NCBI GenBank assembly: GCA_002412775.1
Contig: DHVT01000015.1
Span: 124,001 to 188,000, forward strand
Origin: Firmicutes bacterium UBA5201
GTDB lineage: Bacteria; Bacillota; Clostridia; Peptostreptococcales; Acidaminobacteraceae
Direction: 5' to 3'
DNA length: 64,000 bases
Below, in pieces: positions 50,279 to 58,804 of this stretch (its first letter is position 1; every line of letters begins with the position of its first letter). A program made the translations under genes and the position numbers. Under the pieces are notes generated by a model. It saw nothing but the letters and a program-made list of their open reading frames with translations. It made no database searches and was not told where the DNA came from.

Positions 50279-50761
50279 ATGAAAAATAATTTGATCGGAC
50301 TTATATTGGTGAGTGTTGGTGTCTTGATCCTTCTTGGAAATTTGGGCGTGCTTGATGGTGAGTTTATGTTAATCGCAATTGGAGCGGCTTTCCTTATATT
50401 TTATGGGTTGTCCGGAAGAGAGAAAGAAACCCGAAAAGTGGGTCTGTTGATTCCTGGTTTGATTGTAATTGCTGTGGGATTGTTCGCACAATTTGAATCC
50501 AGATTTCAAAATGCGCCATATTTATTCTTCGTGTTTCTCGGATTGGCTTTTCTTGGTGTTTATTTGATCCACACAAGAAATGAACAAGGTGGTAAATGGC
50601 CATTATTTCCTGCACTTGGATTGTTCGGTTTTTCAGTTTTTATTTTTGCGGCAACAACATTCAATCTTGAGTTCCTCGGAACGATAATGAACAATCTGGT
50701 TCCAGTCGGGGCAATCGTAGCAGGTTTGGTACTGCTGGTTAAGGCAAGAAAAAAGGCATGA
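50279..50761 (+). CDS. Small membrane protein (LiaF/DUF5668-like)
   Basis: About 160 aa with five or six hydrophobic segments: LIGLILVSVGVLILLGNLGV first, then a GREKETRK loop and further segments to residue 155. The N-terminal pattern resembles the membrane part of LiaF-type or DUF5668 proteins; no extracellular/cytoplasmic partner domain is present. Two ATGs (50276, 50279) follow GAGGTG. It lies alone, divergent from blaI. Confidence 0.65.
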   Translation: MKNNLIGLILVSVGVLILLGNLGVLDGEFMLIAIGAAFLIFYGLSGREKETRKVGLLIPGLIVIAVGLFAQFESRFQNAPYLFFVFLGLAFLGVYLIHTRNEQGGKWPLFPALGLFGFSVFIFAATTFNLEFLGTIMNNLVPVGAIVAGLVLLVKARKKA

Positions 50762-50797
50762 CAACTAAATCAATTGAAAATTTGTACTACAAAAAAG

Positions 50798-50824
50798 CCT
50801 GAGTCATCTGATTCAGGTTTTTTT
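50798..50824 (+). terminator. Intrinsic terminator
   Basis: CCTGAGTC / GATTCAGG around ATCT, then T7. Confidence 0.88.
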
Positions 50825-50825
50825 G

Positions 50826-50877
50826 TTGACAACTATAAAATTAAGGAATAAACTATATGCATACTAACTATATTCAT
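50826..50877 (+). promoter_or_regulatory. PadR operon promoter with direct repeats
   Basis: TTGACA, 17-base spacer, TAAACT (50849-50854). ACTATATGCAT (50852) and ACTATATTCAT (50867) form a 15-base-spaced direct repeat at the transcript start, a probable site for the PadR protein. Confidence 0.55.
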
Positions 50878-50908
50878 TAGGTACATAGACAAATAAGGCG
50901 GTGATTGC

Positions 50909-51292
50909 ATGCAAAACGACCAAGCACTATTTTGCACAGATAAAAATCATAAAATGGAAAGATTTCTTGAGGTGTGTCTTTTGTTGCTATTATACGATGA
51001 AGTCGGTTATGGCTACGGCTTGATTGAACAACTTGAGTATTTTGGATTTTCCCAGGATGAGCTCAATGTCAGCACCCTTTATCGGACACTGAGAAAAATG
51101 GAAAAAGAAGAACTGGTATCATCCCTCTGGGAAGAAGGTGGGCCAGGACCCAAACGACGTGTTTATGAAATTACGGAGAGTGGAAAAAAAGAGTTGGCAC
51201 AGTGGATTAAAATTCTGGAATTCAGAAAAAAACGGATTGACAAGTTAATCGGTAAATACGATGAGAAAGTAGGACAAAATGAAAATATTTGA
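50909..51292 (+). CDS. PadR-family transcriptional regulator
   Basis: A 127-aa winged-helix regulator: RFLEVCLLLLLYDEVGYGYGL, the PadR signature NVSTLYRTLRKMEKEELV, and a wing with GPGPKRRVYEITESGKKEL. Its 3' end overlaps the cupin gene by 14 bases. It probably senses a substrate of the permease encoded two genes later. Confidence 0.88.
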   Translation: MQNDQALFCTDKNHKMERFLEVCLLLLLYDEVGYGYGLIEQLEYFGFSQDELNVSTLYRTLRKMEKEELVSSLWEEGGPGPKRRVYEITESGKKELAQWIKILEFRKKRIDKLIGKYDEKVGQNENI

Positions 51293-51587
51293 TTTAATGG
51301 AACTGGCTGCAGAAGGATATGAAAATAGGAAGGTCAACGTGTTCTTTCAAAACGATGTTTATAAGACACGAGTAATTGTTCTTGAAGCGGGTGGGGTGAT
51401 TCCAGAATGTCAAATGGACACCCATGTCATGTTTTATGTTGTCAAAGGAGAAGTAACCTTGAGGAAAAACGATGAATCCTCAATACTAAAGGAAAACCAA
51501 GTGTTTATTACAGAACCAGCGTTACTCTCCATGGAGAGTGCTTCGGGAGCAAGGCTTATGGGTGTCCAGATCAAGACGGGCGAGTAG
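51279..51587 (+). CDS. Small cupin protein
   Basis: A 102-aa single-domain cupin: VIVLEAGGVIPECQMDTHVMFYVVKGEVTL forms motif 1 (with His and Glu partly replaced) and VFITEPALLSMES the second. Perhaps a ligand-binding or metal-binding accessory protein. Overlaps padR and precedes the permease pair by 13 bases. Confidence 0.75.
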   Translation: MKIFDLMELAAEGYENRKVNVFFQNDVYKTRVIVLEAGGVIPECQMDTHVMFYVVKGEVTLRKNDESSILKENQVFITEPALLSMESASGARLMGVQIKTGE

Positions 51588-51600
51588 GAAGGTGATGTGA

Positions 51601-52080
51601 ATGGCTACAATAATTGCAATCTACAGTTTGCTCGGCATCAGCCTGATTGTATCCTTTATAAAAAGTAGGGAAAAGACGAAAAAAGCTTTCAAAATCGCTG
51701 GTAAAGCTCTGATGAAAACAGCACCCAGCCTTTTGACCGTACTTGGTATCGTAGGGTTGACACTAGGGATTCTTACACCTGAAACCATTTCAAAATTGGT
51801 AGGTGCTGAAGCGGGTTTCACAGCGACTATTATGGCCGCATTGCTTGGTGCGATCACTTTGATCCCTTCACTCGTGGCATTTCCTCTTGCTGGATCTTTG
51901 CTTCGTTCTGGGGCGACAGTGATGACCATATCAGCTTTTGTGACCACGCTTGTTATGGTGGGGATAGTGACGGCTCCGATGGAAATCAAATCATTGGGGA
52001 AAAAATTCACTTTGCTCCGTAATGGGCTTGGCTTTCTGGCAGCACTTTTAATAGCTGGGATTATGGGGGTGCTATTATGA
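51601..52080 (+). CDS. Split permease, subunit A (pair 1)
   Basis: A 159-aa membrane protein with about five segments, carrying LLGAITLIPSLVAFPLAGSL and ending with a MEIKSLGKKFTLLRNG loop and hydrophobic tail. It matches subunit A of pair 2 at 58804 along its length and shows the motif P-x-x-(V/I)-A-(F/Y)-P seen also in both B subunits. Distantly like one half of ArsP-type permeases. Overlaps subunit B by 4 bases, so the two are probably a complex. Substrate unknown. Confidence 0.78.
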   Translation: MATIIAIYSLLGISLIVSFIKSREKTKKAFKIAGKALMKTAPSLLTVLGIVGLTLGILTPETISKLVGAEAGFTATIMAALLGAITLIPSLVAFPLAGSLLRSGATVMTISAFVTTLVMVGIVTAPMEIKSLGKKFTLLRNGLGFLAALLIAGIMGVLL

Positions 52081-52637
52081 TGGAGACAATCAAGAAATTT
52101 AAATTTCCAATTCTAGTTGGATTTGCATTTGTTGTGTTAGCTGTCATTGCACCTGTTACAGCTGCACGATCCACTGGAGTGACATGGGATTATTTCAAAG
52201 AGATGGCTTTGATTATGCCACCAGTTTTCATACTGATGGGTCTTATGGAGGTATGGGTACCTAAAGATAAAATTCAAAAGTGGTTGGGGAACGGTTCTGG
52301 TATTAAAGGTGGTTTGATTTCACTGGCCCTTGGAACACTCCCCACAGGACCGCTTTATGTGGCTTTTCCGATGACAGCGACATTGCTGCGAAAGGGCGCC
52401 AGCATAACCAACATGGTAATATTTCTAGGATCTTGGGGGGCGCTCAAGATTCCACAACTGATGGTAGAAATCAAATTTTTAGGACTTCCATTTACAGGTT
52501 TGAGGTTTGTTGTTACTCTTACAGCTTTAGTGATCATGGGATTTATTATGGAAACTATACTTGGACGCAAGACGGGTATGGGATGGTTGCCGCCTGAAAA
52601 CGAAGAAATAATGAAGAAACAAGTGCAATCCTTATAA
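52077..52637 (+). CDS. Split permease, subunit B (pair 1)
   Basis: A 186-aa membrane protein: an N-terminal segment ILVGFAFVVLAVIAPVTAA, a conserved WDYFKEMALIMPPVFILMGL-EVW, and LGTLPTGPLYVAFPMTATLL-KGA. It corresponds to the 58277 protein (WDNFVVFARDMVLILPPAF, GTFVAFPLA). ATGA overlap with subunit A; the cupin and PadR genes lie upstream. Followed by about 190 bases with no gene except a possible long-range AAGTGCA/TGCACTT inverted repeat at 52621-52677. Confidence 0.78.
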   Translation: MMETIKKFKFPILVGFAFVVLAVIAPVTAARSTGVTWDYFKEMALIMPPVFILMGLMEVWVPKDKIQKWLGNGSGIKGGLISLALGTLPTGPLYVAFPMTATLLRKGASITNMVIFLGSWGALKIPQLMVEIKFLGLPFTGLRFVVTLTALVIMGFIMETILGRKTGMGWLPPENEEIMKKQVQSL

Positions 52638-52833
52638 AGTGCTGGATATTTGCACCAACACAGGATTTGTTGCACTTTTGGTCGCATCAAATTCACCTAC
52701 AAGGCCCATGCCCATTGGCTCCAACAGTCTGCATCCATTTGCAATATAAATTATTTTGACTTGCGATTGATGCCTACATGTGCTAATCTTTTTTAAAGGA
52801 ATGTTGTGAAAAGAAAGTATTGAGGTGATGTTC

Positions 52834-53196
52834 ATGACAAAAGGACAAGTTGAGTCGAAAATCAGCGAAGCAATAAGTAAGTTTGAAATTGAACAAATGG
52901 GTCGAGGTCCCGAGCGGATTCGAACCGTGATATTACAAGATCTCATTTTGATACGGATCAAAGGGTTTCTAAGCCTGTCTGAGAAAAATCTTGCTCAGAA
53001 CAAAGAAGGTGTTGAACTGATCAAGAAAGTCAGAACGGCATTGTTTGAAAATGCCAGAGAAGATTTTGAAAAAGCAATTCAGTCTGTTATTGATGTGAAT
53101 ATCGTCAGTACATTTTCTGACGTGAGCACAAAGTCAGGTGAAAAGATTATCGCAGTTGTGATAGATAAAGATTTGGAAGATGTCTTGAAAGGTTGA
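52834..53196 (+). CDS. DUF2294 family protein
   Basis: A 120-aa soluble protein with the DUF2294 pattern: VESKISEAISKFEIEQMGRGPE, VILQDLILIRIKGFLS, EKNLAQNKEGVELIKKVR, ending with IVSTFSDVSTKSGEKII. Linked by annotation to sodium-translocating or stress functions; the role is unknown. GAGGTG is 6 bases before the ATG at 52834. Monocistronic, closed by a terminator. Confidence 0.8.
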   Translation: MTKGQVESKISEAISKFEIEQMGRGPERIRTVILQDLILIRIKGFLSLSEKNLAQNKEGVELIKKVRTALFENAREDFEKAIQSVIDVNIVSTFSDVSTKSGEKIIAVVIDKDLEDVLKG

Positions 53197-53214
53197 TGAC
53201 CAGTCAAAAGTAAG

Positions 53215-53258
53215 CCAATAGCGAGGACTCAGAGATGAGCCTTGTTATTGGTTTTTTT
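53215..53258 (+). terminator. Intrinsic terminator
   Basis: A 12-bp stem CCAATAGCGAGG / CCTTGTTATTGG (two G-U), 13-base loop, then T7. Confidence 0.85.
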
Positions 53259-53280
53259 GTTTTTTAAATGGGAGGATCAA

Positions 53281-54456
53281 TTGAATCAGAAGTTAATCGC
53301 ACTAAAAAAAGCTCAAGTTATTTTCTACAGCATCATTATAATGATGCTTCTTGGAACGGTGTATTCCTATAGTGTATTTAGGATAGCCATAGAAGGCGTT
53401 TTTGGAATCAACCATGTACTGAGCGGTCTTCCATATATGGTAGCGCTGGCATCATATGCTATGTTTATGATGTTGACCGGAAGAATTATGAATAAGTACA
53501 ATCCGAAGTGGATATTGCTTACCGGTGGACTATTGGTCTCAGTAGGATGGCTATTGTCCTCTCTTGCTGACAATATTGTCATTTTAACTCTAACTTATGG
53601 TGTTATAGGAGGTTCAGGGGTGGGCATCGCATATGGAGTTCCTTTATATGTGGTCTCTAAGTGGTTTTCAAGTAAAAGGGGATTGGCAGTAGGAATTGTT
53701 TTGGTAGGTTTTGGACTTTCACCGCTGATCATGGCACCGATAGCCAGTATGCTCATCACAAAGGTTGGTGTTCTCAACACATTCTTGTATCTGGCTATTT
53801 TTCTTGCATTAGTGATACCACTTTTATCAATGCCCTTTGATATGAAACCATTTCACGCCAATCAGCAGCGTGAGCAACACGCCTCGGGATTGATCAAGTC
53901 AAGAAACTTCAAAATGCTTTACATCAATTTTGTGCTAGGTACAATGATCGGTCTGATGGTTATCGGTATGACCACTGAAATTGGCATTGAATATGCGGGG
54001 ATCTCATTAAAAAATGCAACTGGATTGATCAGTCTATTTGCCGTTTTTAATGGTCTTGGAAGACCAATATTTGGCTGGATCATGGATCGATATCCGTCAA
54101 AGCAGGTCATGATTTTCGTTTTTTCAGTTGTATTGATTGCGTCCGCTTTAATGGTGTCATTTGGTGAAAATGAGCCTATGATCTTTGTGTTTTCGTTTTC
54201 AATCTTTTGGTTCAGCCTTGGTGGCTGGCTTTCCATTGCACCTTCGTCCACTATGAAATTCTTTGGAATGGACAACTATGGGCGAAATTTTGGGATCGTT
54301 TTTACAGGTTATGGGATAGGCGCTTTGCTTGGTGTGCTCTCATCTGGCAGTATCCTTGACATGCTTGGAAGCTATAATCTCATCTTTGTCTATACTGGTA
54401 TTTTGAGTGTGATTGGAATCTCTTCAACACTTATTCTTGGAAGGGCAAAACAATGA
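53281..54456 (+). CDS. MFS transporter, oxalate/formate antiporter (OFA)-like
   Basis: A 391-aa transporter with 12 predicted membrane segments: MLLGTVYSYSVFRIAIEG, the loop GRIMNKYNPKWILLTGG, GVIGGSGVGIAYGVPLYVVSKWF, and SSKRGLAVGIVL, all typical of OFA-type carriers of small organic acids. Start: TTG at 53281 with GGAGG 5 bases upstream; no suitable ATG. It begins 23 bases after the preceding terminator and overlaps the DUF6671 gene by 4 bases. Confidence 0.85.
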   Translation: MNQKLIALKKAQVIFYSIIIMMLLGTVYSYSVFRIAIEGVFGINHVLSGLPYMVALASYAMFMMLTGRIMNKYNPKWILLTGGLLVSVGWLLSSLADNIVILTLTYGVIGGSGVGIAYGVPLYVVSKWFSSKRGLAVGIVLVGFGLSPLIMAPIASMLITKVGVLNTFLYLAIFLALVIPLLSMPFDMKPFHANQQREQHASGLIKSRNFKMLYINFVLGTMIGLMVIGMTTEIGIEYAGISLKNATGLISLFAVFNGLGRPIFGWIMDRYPSKQVMIFVFSVVLIASALMVSFGENEPMIFVFSFSIFWFSLGGWLSIAPSSTMKFFGMDNYGRNFGIVFTGYGIGALLGVLSSGSILDMLGSYNLIFVYTGILSVIGISSTLILGRAKQ

Positions 54457-55295
54457 AAATATTCGATAGAAAAAAGGTTGTTTTTTTGACCAAACATGGT
54501 AAAGAGGCAGTTGTAAAACCATTGTTTGAAGATCAAACAGGGTGCCATGTAATAGTTAATCGGGAGTTTGATACAGATAGGTTCGGAACATTTTCCAGGG
54601 AAAGGAAAAGAAGACGCACACAACTTAAGACCGCAAGAATGAAAATCAAAATGGGACTGAAACGTTCGAATGCAGATTTAGGCATAGCTAGCGAAGGGAG
54701 CTTTGGACCCCATCCACAGCTATTAGTGCCATGGAACGTCGAGATGGTGCTCTTTTATGATCCAAAAGATAAATATGAAATCTTTGGGATTTATGAAGGA
54801 CCTTTGACAAATTTCAGTCATCGCATCACGAGTGAATATGAAGAAATTATTGAGTTTGCAACCAAAGTTGGATTTCCAGAACATCATTTGATCATGAGAC
54901 CGGATCATGAAAAGCATAAATTCATCATCAAAGATATTGATGATTTTTTCAAACTGAAAGCTGCCTATGAGCGCTGTATGAAGCGCTCTGTGATGAGCAA
55001 GGTCTATGTTGAGACCGACATGAGGGCGCATGCCAATCCGACCCGTATGCGTAACATTGAAAAGGCGACACAGGATTTGGTGGATAAGCTTATGAAGCTT
55101 TGTCCAGTATGTAATGCTCCAGGGTTCACAGCTATACAGGAAGTCAAAGGATTGCCTTGCTCCCGGTGTGGTACTCCAAGTGAGTTTACGGAGAAGATAG
55201 TCTATGAGTGTCATAAGTGCGGACATAATGAGGAGCATTTTTATCCGTATGGGAGATTCGTACCTGCCGAATATTGTCATGTTTGTAATCCTTGA
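54453..55295 (+). CDS. DUF6671-like protein with C-terminal zinc ribbons
   Basis: A 280-aa soluble protein: RKKVVFLTKHGKEAVVKPLF at the start, a central SNADLGIASEGSFGPHP and PWNVEMVLFYDP, and a C-terminus with four cysteine pairs (CPVC, CSRC, CHKC, CHVC) as two zinc ribbons. No catalytic role is known for the family. Coupled (ATGA) to the MFS gene, perhaps by operon chance rather than function. Confidence 0.8.
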   Translation: MKIFDRKKVVFLTKHGKEAVVKPLFEDQTGCHVIVNREFDTDRFGTFSRERKRRRTQLKTARMKIKMGLKRSNADLGIASEGSFGPHPQLLVPWNVEMVLFYDPKDKYEIFGIYEGPLTNFSHRITSEYEEIIEFATKVGFPEHHLIMRPDHEKHKFIIKDIDDFFKLKAAYERCMKRSVMSKVYVETDMRAHANPTRMRNIEKATQDLVDKLMKLCPVCNAPGFTAIQEVKGLPCSRCGTPSEFTEKIVYECHKCGHNEEHFYPYGRFVPAEYCHVCNP

Positions 55296-55306
55296 GAAAA
55301 GAAAAA

Positions 55307-55343
55307 AACGAGTGCCTCATTTTTCAATGAAGCACTCGTTTTG
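55307..55343. terminator. Bidirectional terminator
   Basis: AACGAGTGC and GCACTCGTT, with an inner TCATT/AATGA extension, A run on the left and T run on the right, between convergent genes. Confidence 0.88.
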
Positions 55344-55352
55344 TTTGATAAA

Positions 55353-55904
55353 TCAGAAGGATGGTGGAGTCATAGCCCAGATGGAGATACATTCACCTTT
55401 TCCCGCATTGTCGTAACGGTGGGGAATAGTGCTGTCAAATGAGATACTGTCGCCTTCATCCAGGATGTATTCTTCTTCACCGAGTTGAATTTTCATTCGT
55501 CCCTTCATCACATAACCACATTCTTCACCTTCATGGGTCACAAGTCCATTAGAAGAGATATCATCCTCTTTTATGGTTATTTTTAAAAATTCAATGATTC
55601 TGTTTTGATCGGGAACCAGCATTTCATAAAGTCTAGTGGATTTACCAAGTAATATGGTCTTTCGTTCATCTTTTCTAACAACAGGATTTTTTTGATAATT
55701 AGTTTCTTCATCAAAAAAGTAACCCACACTCACATCAAGGGCTTTTGCAATTTTCCACATGACAACGACTGTGGGAACCACCTTACCATTTTCAATTTGA
55801 CTGATCATACTGGAGCTTATTCCAGATCTGTCAGCCAGATTTGAAATATTTAAATCCATTTTTTTTCTTAAAGCTCGAATTTTAGTACCTACATCGATTG
55901 TCAT
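55353..55904 (-). CDS. XRE-family regulator with C-terminal cupin
   Basis: A 183-aa protein: HTH TKIRALRKKMDLNISNLADRSGISSSMISQIENGK (about 7-45) and a cupin domain from residue 90 with LVTHEGEECGYVMKGRMKI and SISFDSTIPHRYDN. This layout (PuuR/SutR type) usually controls nearby catabolic genes with the cupin binding the small-molecule ligand. It is divergent from a DUF819-dipeptidase operon. Confidence 0.9.
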   Translation of the reverse strand: MTIDVGTKIRALRKKMDLNISNLADRSGISSSMISQIENGKVVPTVVVMWKIAKALDVSVGYFFDEETNYQKNPVVRKDERKTILLGKSTRLYEMLVPDQNRIIEFLKITIKEDDISSNGLVTHEGEECGYVMKGRMKIQLGEEEYILDEGDSISFDSTIPHRYDNAGKGECISIWAMTPPSF

Positions 55905-55957
55905 GTGACCTCCAAAATATTAAATATAATGAAAATTAGTTTATTATATTGAATTAT

Positions 55958-55980
55958 CTGAATATTTTCAGTATACTGAA
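55958..55980. promoter_or_regulatory. Overlapping palindromes, XRE-cupin operator
   Basis: CTGAA-TATT-TTCAG (55958-55971) and TTCAGTATACTGAA (55967-55980) share their middle half-site, giving three alternating CTGAA/TTCAG units in the divergent gap. Confidence 0.6.
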
Positions 55981-56023
55981 TTTAGCATCATTATACTTAT
56001 ATTATATATGGAGGGGTAAAACA

Positions 56024-57232
56024 ATGCAAACAACAAGTTTTATTAGTGCCGACAACACATGGGTCCTGTGGGCAATTATTACGGGGTGGGCTGCAGTCAG
56101 TATTTATCTGGAACAAAAGTACAAATGGGCTTCAAAAGTATCAGGAGCTATCATTGCACTGGTGGGAGCAATGATTCTTGCGAATTTCAACATCATTCCT
56201 ACGGATGCACCAGTATACGATCATGTATGGGGATACGTCGTACCTCTGGCAATTCCACTTTTACTTTTCAAAACGAACATAAAAAAAATTTGGAAAGAGA
56301 GTGGACGTATTTTGGTGATTTTTCTTATCAGTTCCGTTGGAACAATGATAGGAGCAACGGTTGGCTACCTTGCACTTCACAATTTGATTCCTGATTTGAA
56401 TAAAGTTGCTGCTATGATGTCAGGATCATACATTGGAGGCGGTGTCAATTTCGCGGCAATGGCAACTTCATTTGAAGTACCAGGAGATTTGGTATCGGCA
56501 GCAGTTGTAGCAGACAACTTGCTAATGGCACTGTATTTCTTTGTTCTCATATCAATGCCTTCAATAGCTTTCTTCAGAAAGAAATTTTCTCATCCCCATT
56601 TGGATGAAGTAGAACGTATTGGAACAAAGGAAAATGAAACACTTGCCGCATCGTATTGGGGAAGAAAAGAAATTTCACTTAAGGATATAGCACTGGGAAT
56701 AGCTTCTGCTGTTGTTATTGTTGCAATTTCGGGTGAACTCTCAAAACTGATTGGCAATCTAATTCCAACAAGCAATGGGTTTTTAAGTATGGCCAATATG
56801 TTACTGTCCAATAAATACTTGATTATTACAACAGTAACTATGCTCGGGGCAACATTCATGTCAAACTACTTTGAAAATATTAAGGGTTCTCAAGAGATTG
56901 GAACATTCTTGATCTATTTGTTCTTTGTAGTTATTGGCGTTCCAGCATCGATTCCGCTGATTCTTGCAAAATCACCTTTACTCTTGGTATATACTACTAT
57001 TATGGTGGTCATCAATATGTTGGTAACTTTTTCGGTTGGAAAATTGTTGAAATTCGATCTTGAAGAGATGATCTTAGCTTCAAATGCTTGTATAGGGGGT
57101 CCGACAACTGCGGCAGCCATGGCAATTTCAAAAGGTTGGACTAAATTGATCGCACCAATAATGTTGGTCGGTACACTTGGGTATATATTGGGTAACTATT
57201 TTGGTTTACTCATGGGAAATTTATTAATGTAA
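56024..57232 (+). CDS. DUF819 (YjcL-like) membrane protein
   Basis: A 402-aa protein with about 10-12 membrane segments: WVLWAIITGWAAVSIYLEQKY, then VGYLALHNLIPDL, MSGSYIGGGVNFAAMA and near the end ASNACIGGPTTAAAMA, all DUF819 marks. Probably a carrier; substrate unknown. Start at the ATG 7 bases after GGAGGGG. It is followed 9 bases later by an M19 dipeptidase, suggesting peptide or D-amino-acid-dipeptide uptake. Confidence 0.85.
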   Translation: MQTTSFISADNTWVLWAIITGWAAVSIYLEQKYKWASKVSGAIIALVGAMILANFNIIPTDAPVYDHVWGYVVPLAIPLLLFKTNIKKIWKESGRILVIFLISSVGTMIGATVGYLALHNLIPDLNKVAAMMSGSYIGGGVNFAAMATSFEVPGDLVSAAVVADNLLMALYFFVLISMPSIAFFRKKFSHPHLDEVERIGTKENETLAASYWGRKEISLKDIALGIASAVVIVAISGELSKLIGNLIPTSNGFLSMANMLLSNKYLIITTVTMLGATFMSNYFENIKGSQEIGTFLIYLFFVVIGVPASIPLILAKSPLLLVYTTIMVVINMLVTFSVGKLLKFDLEEMILASNACIGGPTTAAAMAISKGWTKLIAPIMLVGTLGYILGNYFGLLMGNLLM

Positions 57233-57241
57233 GGAGTAGTT

Positions 57242-58219
57242 ATGATTTTTGATGGTCACTCAGATTTATGGATAGACATTTCAAGCAGGAAGACTAAACC
57301 TGGTGATCGCACTTTTGAATCTGCACACCTGTCTTCATTTAAACAAGGCCAAGTGCATGGTGGAATATTTGTGTTTTGGGCAGATCCACCTCACGATCAA
57401 AATCCCAAACAAAGGATAGATCAATTGCTGAGTGTTGCTATTGATGAACTTACAACATCACCTGAAGCAATAAAATGGATTAAATCAAGTCATGATTATA
57501 ATCCTGCTGATGATCAGAAAATTCAAATTATGCTTGGGATGGAAGGTCTATCGCATATTGGTAGAGATATTGATTTAATTGATTTCTACTATGACAAAGG
57601 TGTCAGACATGCGTCACTGACTTGGAATGAGGAAAATGCACTTGCAACTGGTGCTTTAGGAACATTAACAAGAGGACTTACAAAAGAAGGTTTTAAGGCC
57701 GTAGATCGTCTCGAGTCTTTGGGAATGCTATTGGATGTGTCACATTTGAATGCCAAGTCGTTTTGGGATTTGGCTTCATATGCGAACGGCCCGTTCGTAG
57801 CGACTCATTCCAATGCAAGGGCACTATGCAATCACAAAAGAAACTTGACAGATGAACAAATCAAGGTGATAGCTTCGAGTGGTGGACTGGTAGGAATCAA
57901 TAGCTTCAGAGATTTTGTCCACGAGGACAGGTCAATGCAGAACGTTGATGGAATCATCAGGCATATCAGTTACATGGCAGACTTGGTGGGATGTGAACAT
58001 ATTGCTATTGGATTTGATTACTGTGATTTTTTGGAATCGGATACACTGAGCAGTTTCACAGACTCAAGTCAATTAAGTGCCGGAGTTGACGGATTGAACG
58101 AAACCGTCGATAGTGTAAATTTACTAAAGGGCTTAAGGAAAGAAGGATTTGCTGAAAAAGAAATTGCTATGATCGCACATGGAAATTATGAACGTTTGTT
58201 GAAAAAGATTCTTAAATAA
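57242..58219 (+). CDS. M19 (renal dipeptidase-like) membrane dipeptidase
   Basis: A 325-aa zinc dipeptidase: zinc ligands in FDGHSDLW at the start, GMEGLSHIG with the bridging Glu, DVSHLNAKSFWD and FVATHSNAR with His ligands, and AIGFDYCDF near the end. The family splits dipeptides, including those with a D-residue at the C-terminus. No signal peptide, so it is cytoplasmic. Second gene of the XRE-cupin-controlled operon. Confidence 0.9.
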   Translation: MIFDGHSDLWIDISSRKTKPGDRTFESAHLSSFKQGQVHGGIFVFWADPPHDQNPKQRIDQLLSVAIDELTTSPEAIKWIKSSHDYNPADDQKIQIMLGMEGLSHIGRDIDLIDFYYDKGVRHASLTWNEENALATGALGTLTRGLTKEGFKAVDRLESLGMLLDVSHLNAKSFWDLASYANGPFVATHSNARALCNHKRNLTDEQIKVIASSGGLVGINSFRDFVHEDRSMQNVDGIIRHISYMADLVGCEHIAIGFDYCDFLESDTLSSFTDSSQLSAGVDGLNETVDSVNLLKGLRKEGFAEKEIAMIAHGNYERLLKKILK

Positions 58220-58235
58220 AAAAACAACAAAAAAG

Positions 58236-58268
58236 AACAACCTGAGTCCAATCGATTCAGGTTGTTTT
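58236..58268. terminator. Bidirectional terminator
   Basis: AACAACCTGA / TCAGGTTGTT around an 11-base loop, T on both strands. The CCTGAGTC...GATTCAGG core is the same as in the terminator at 50798. Confidence 0.88.
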
Positions 58269-58276
58269 ATTCTTGC

Positions 58277-58804
58277 TTAATCTTCCTCAATGACCGGAAG
58301 TGTATAGTGATGTTTCTCAAGATATCTTCCAAGAACTATGGCCCCAAAGATTATAAAGGGAACTGATCCGATCAAACGGATCAATGTGAATTTGATTCCC
58401 AGCATGCTGGCTTCCATGATTGTCATGGGTATCATAAACAATGATGCCGCAGTGATGTAAGTGATGATTGAACTGAATTTTGCGCCTTTGTGATGCATCG
58501 AGTTTGCCAGTGGAAACGCAACAAATGTGCCACCAACGGTTGTTGAAGCGAGCAGAATCGACCAGACAAAACGCATCGGATTGTTTGTATTGCCAAAGTG
58601 TTTTTCTACTTTGTCCCGTTTGGCCCAGACATCAAACAGTCCTATCAAAGCGAAGGCAGGAGGCAAAATTAAAACCATATCCCTGGCAAAGACCACAAAA
58701 TTATCCCATACCCTGATTCCCGGTTCATACCCGCTTATAATCGACACCAATGAAAACAATGAAAATATGCCAAATATCAAATAGTTCATTTTTTTCTTAT
58801 TCAT
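58277..58804 (-). CDS. Split permease, subunit B (pair 2)
   Basis: A 175-aa membrane protein: MNYLIFGIFSLFSLVSIISG, WDNFVVFARDMVLILPPAFALIGLFDVW, and GGTFVAFPLANSMHHKGAKF, with an ALK-like basic/acidic tail. It corresponds to 52077. Its start codon shares base 58804 with the stop of subunit A, so translation is coupled. Confidence 0.78.
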   Translation of the reverse strand: MNKKKMNYLIFGIFSLFSLVSIISGYEPGIRVWDNFVVFARDMVLILPPAFALIGLFDVWAKRDKVEKHFGNTNNPMRFVWSILLASTTVGGTFVAFPLANSMHHKGAKFSSIITYITAASLFMIPMTIMEASMLGIKFTLIRLIGSVPFIIFGAIVLGRYLEKHHYTLPVIEED

